A program made the position numbers and the translations under genes. Of a stretch of DNA of 5,609 bases, positions 4,668-5,609 are shown piece by piece; within the stretch, counting starts at the first letter, position 1, and each line of letters starts with the position of its first letter. Location: assembly GCA_012270695.1 (NCBI GenBank), contig JAAXHV010000136.1, positions 1 through 5,609 of the forward strand, in the 5' to 3' direction. This DNA comes from Gammaproteobacteria bacterium (lineage in GTDB: Bacteria; Pseudomonadota; Gammaproteobacteria; Eutrophobiales; Eutrophobiaceae). The notes under the pieces are model-generated. The model did not search any database and was not told the origin of the DNA. It worked only from the letters and a program-made list of their open reading frames with translations.

Positions 4668-5147
4668 CTACAACAGCTGTAGATGGCTGAGCAGGATGCC
4701 ATCCGCATCCGCGTAGGCATACTCACCCGGCGTGAACGTGGCGTCGGCGAAGCAGAGTGGAATATCCCTCTCGCCGCTGCCCCTTTTGACACTTCTCCTG
4801 GGGTTGGCGCCGAGGGCTTTGATGCCGATGGGCAGGGATGAGAGAACGGCTGAATCCCGTACGCACCCGTTGATGATCAAGCCTTCCCAGCCGCTGTCCA
4901 TACCCAATTTTGCCATTTTGTCGCCCACCAGGGCACAGCGGTGTGAGGCGCCGCCGTCCACCACCAGGACGCGGCCTTGGCCATCCTCTTCCAGGGCCGC
5001 CCGGACCAGGGAATTATCCTCGAAACACTTTACCGTTGAGATGGGGCCGCTAAATGTCGTCTTTTGTCCGAAGTTCTGCAGGAAAGCGTTAACGACTTGC
5101 ACCTTCCCTTCATGGTCATCGTAGAGGTCCGCCGTTGAAAATGTCAT
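4668..5147 (-). CDS. rraA: RraA family protein (RNase E activity regulator / HMG aldolase-like)
   Basis: This 159-residue protein is close to the length of E. coli RraA (161). E. coli RraA binds RNase E and lowers its activity, while related proteins are metal-dependent 4-hydroxy-4-methyl-2-oxoglutarate aldolases or oxaloacetate decarboxylases. Family segments are FSGPISTVKCFEDNSLVR (32-49), GRVLVVDGGASHRCALVGDKMAKL (58-81), GWEGLIINGCVRDSAVL (86-102), IGIKALGANPRRSVKRGSGERDIP (107-130) and GEYAYADADGILLS (141-154). Gly75-Asp76 and Arg97-Asp98 keep the spacing of the aldolase motif GD-x20-RD, but the acidic residue expected two positions after RD is Val101, so the catalytic role is uncertain. 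The ATG at 5147 has a good AAGGG 6 nt upstream. The gene follows glmU after 122 bp. Low-GC higBA lies 74 bp beyond its stop, with no clear terminator between. Confidence 0.93.
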   Translation of the reverse strand: MTFSTADLYDDHEGKVQVVNAFLQNFGQKTTFSGPISTVKCFEDNSLVRAALEEDGQGRVLVVDGGASHRCALVGDKMAKLGMDSGWEGLIINGCVRDSAVLSSLPIGIKALGANPRRSVKRGSGERDIPLCFADATFTPGEYAYADADGILLSHLQLL

Positions 5148-5153
5148 ATTTCA

Positions 5154-5158
5154 CCCTT
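5154..5158 (-). promoter_or_regulatory. rraA ribosome-binding site
   Basis: The - strand reads TGAAGGGTGAAAT before ATG. AAGGG lies 6 nt from the start codon and supports the ATG at 5147. Confidence 0.6.
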
Positions 5159-5269
5159 CATCAGCATGTGGATGAATGCGTCCTGTGCGCTCGGCCAGGG
5201 CACCCGCCGGAATGACGCGACGCGTTTCCTGAGTCCTGACCCATCCGTCACCGTGGAGAGAGCGGTAGC

Positions 5270-5609
5270 TCATGTTTTCCGCCGTTTGTCCCGTTTCCAC
5301 CCTGGGATGACTTTGCTCTCCCGCTTACTCATTGCCAGGACATCGGCTTCCACGTCTTTGGATATCGTGGCGCCGGCGGCGATGGTGGCGCCATCGTTTA
5401 TTTTGAGGGGGGCAATCAGTTCGGTATTGGAACCGATGAACACGTCGTTGCCGATGATCGTTTTATGTTTCTCAACTCCGTCGTAGTTGCAGGTGATGGT
5501 CCCGGCGCCGACGTTGACCCGTTCACCCACCTCGCTGTCGCCGATGTAGCTGAGGTGGTTGGCTTTCGAACCACGGCCAATATCCGATTGTTTTACCTCA
5601 ACAAAATTG
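5270..5609 (-). CDS. glmU: Bifunctional GlmU, C-terminal acetyltransferase part (5' end outside window)
   Basis: GlmU makes UDP-N-acetylglucosamine for peptidoglycan and lipopolysaccharide. Its C-terminal left-handed beta-helix acetylates glucosamine-1-phosphate, and the N-terminal domain adds UMP. The last 112 codons are visible, running off the right edge with one base of a split codon. The fragment opens NFVEVKQSDIGRGSKANHLSYIGDSEVGERVNVGAGTITCNYDG, which includes the HLSYIGD segment with the catalytic His (His363 in E. coli numbering), the following Tyr, and the NVGAGT and NYDG active-site and acetyl-CoA region. Hexapeptide repeats continue through TIIGNDVFIGSNTELIAPLKINDGATIAAGATI. The tail is basic (GWKRDKRRKT), as in E. 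coli. A GTG at 5530 is internal, not the start. The pyrophosphorylase domain lies outside the window. Identification is very secure. Confidence 0.97.
   Translation of the reverse strand, partial: NFVEVKQSDIGRGSKANHLSYIGDSEVGERVNVGAGTITCNYDGVEKHKTIIGNDVFIGSNTELIAPLKINDGATIAAGATISKDVEADVLAMSKRESKVIPGWKRDKRRKT

Noticed and set aside
4646..4668. Terminator for rraA
   Set aside because: After the stop there is only a short GTTAAC palindrome and an A-rich run on the - strand; there is no GC-rich stem followed by a T-run.
5225..5245. A second copy of the GGGGTCAGGTC motif in the glmU-rraA gap (- strand GGGTCAGGACTC)
   Set aside because: Only an 8-base core matches and the flanks differ, so this is compatible with chance.
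1..5609. CRISPR array, tRNA or rRNA gene, integrase or transposase
   Set aside because: No regularly spaced repeats, no cloverleaf or rRNA-like sequence, and no recombinase motifs were seen on either strand.

Overview
The window looks like a chromosomal segment of a gammaproteobacterium. The PriA, GlmU, RraA and SPOR-domain proteins all resemble gammaproteobacterial members of their families. This placement rests on recalled family sequences, not on a database search. Coding density is high. One gene, priA, is on the + strand; everything else is on the - strand. All nine coding regions match known families, and none looks like a wholly new system.

Left part (1-1422): the 3' end of priA (replication restart helicase) runs rightward and converges, with only 6 bp between stops, on a membrane-anchored SPOR-domain protein gene. 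Middle (1498-3894): three - strand genes read in the order ada-like (AraC domain fused to O6-alkylguanine-DNA methyltransferase), isochorismatase-like cysteine hydrolase, alpha/beta hydrolase. The SPOR gene follows them. Gaps are 57-93 bp, so this could be one transcription unit, although the SPOR gene may have its own weak promoter.

Right-middle (4015-4667): a visibly AT-richer higBA toxin-antitoxin module, toxin gene first. It has a striking control region: two identical 12-bp palindromes nested in a 35-bp inverted repeat that overlaps the promoter. The module sits between rraA and the ada-like gene and has the look of an acquired cassette. Right end (4668-5609): rraA, then the 3' part of glmU, which runs off the window.

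The best leads are regulatory. The higBA operator has an unusual nested symmetry. The higB and ada-like genes share the same start geometry (a -10-like hexamer, 6 nt, ATG, no Shine-Dalgarno), which suggests leaderless transcripts. The higB and higA frames are in register, separated by one TAG that is also part of the antitoxin's ribosome-binding site. The pairing of an alkyl-DNA repair protein with two small hydrolases is a weaker functional lead.
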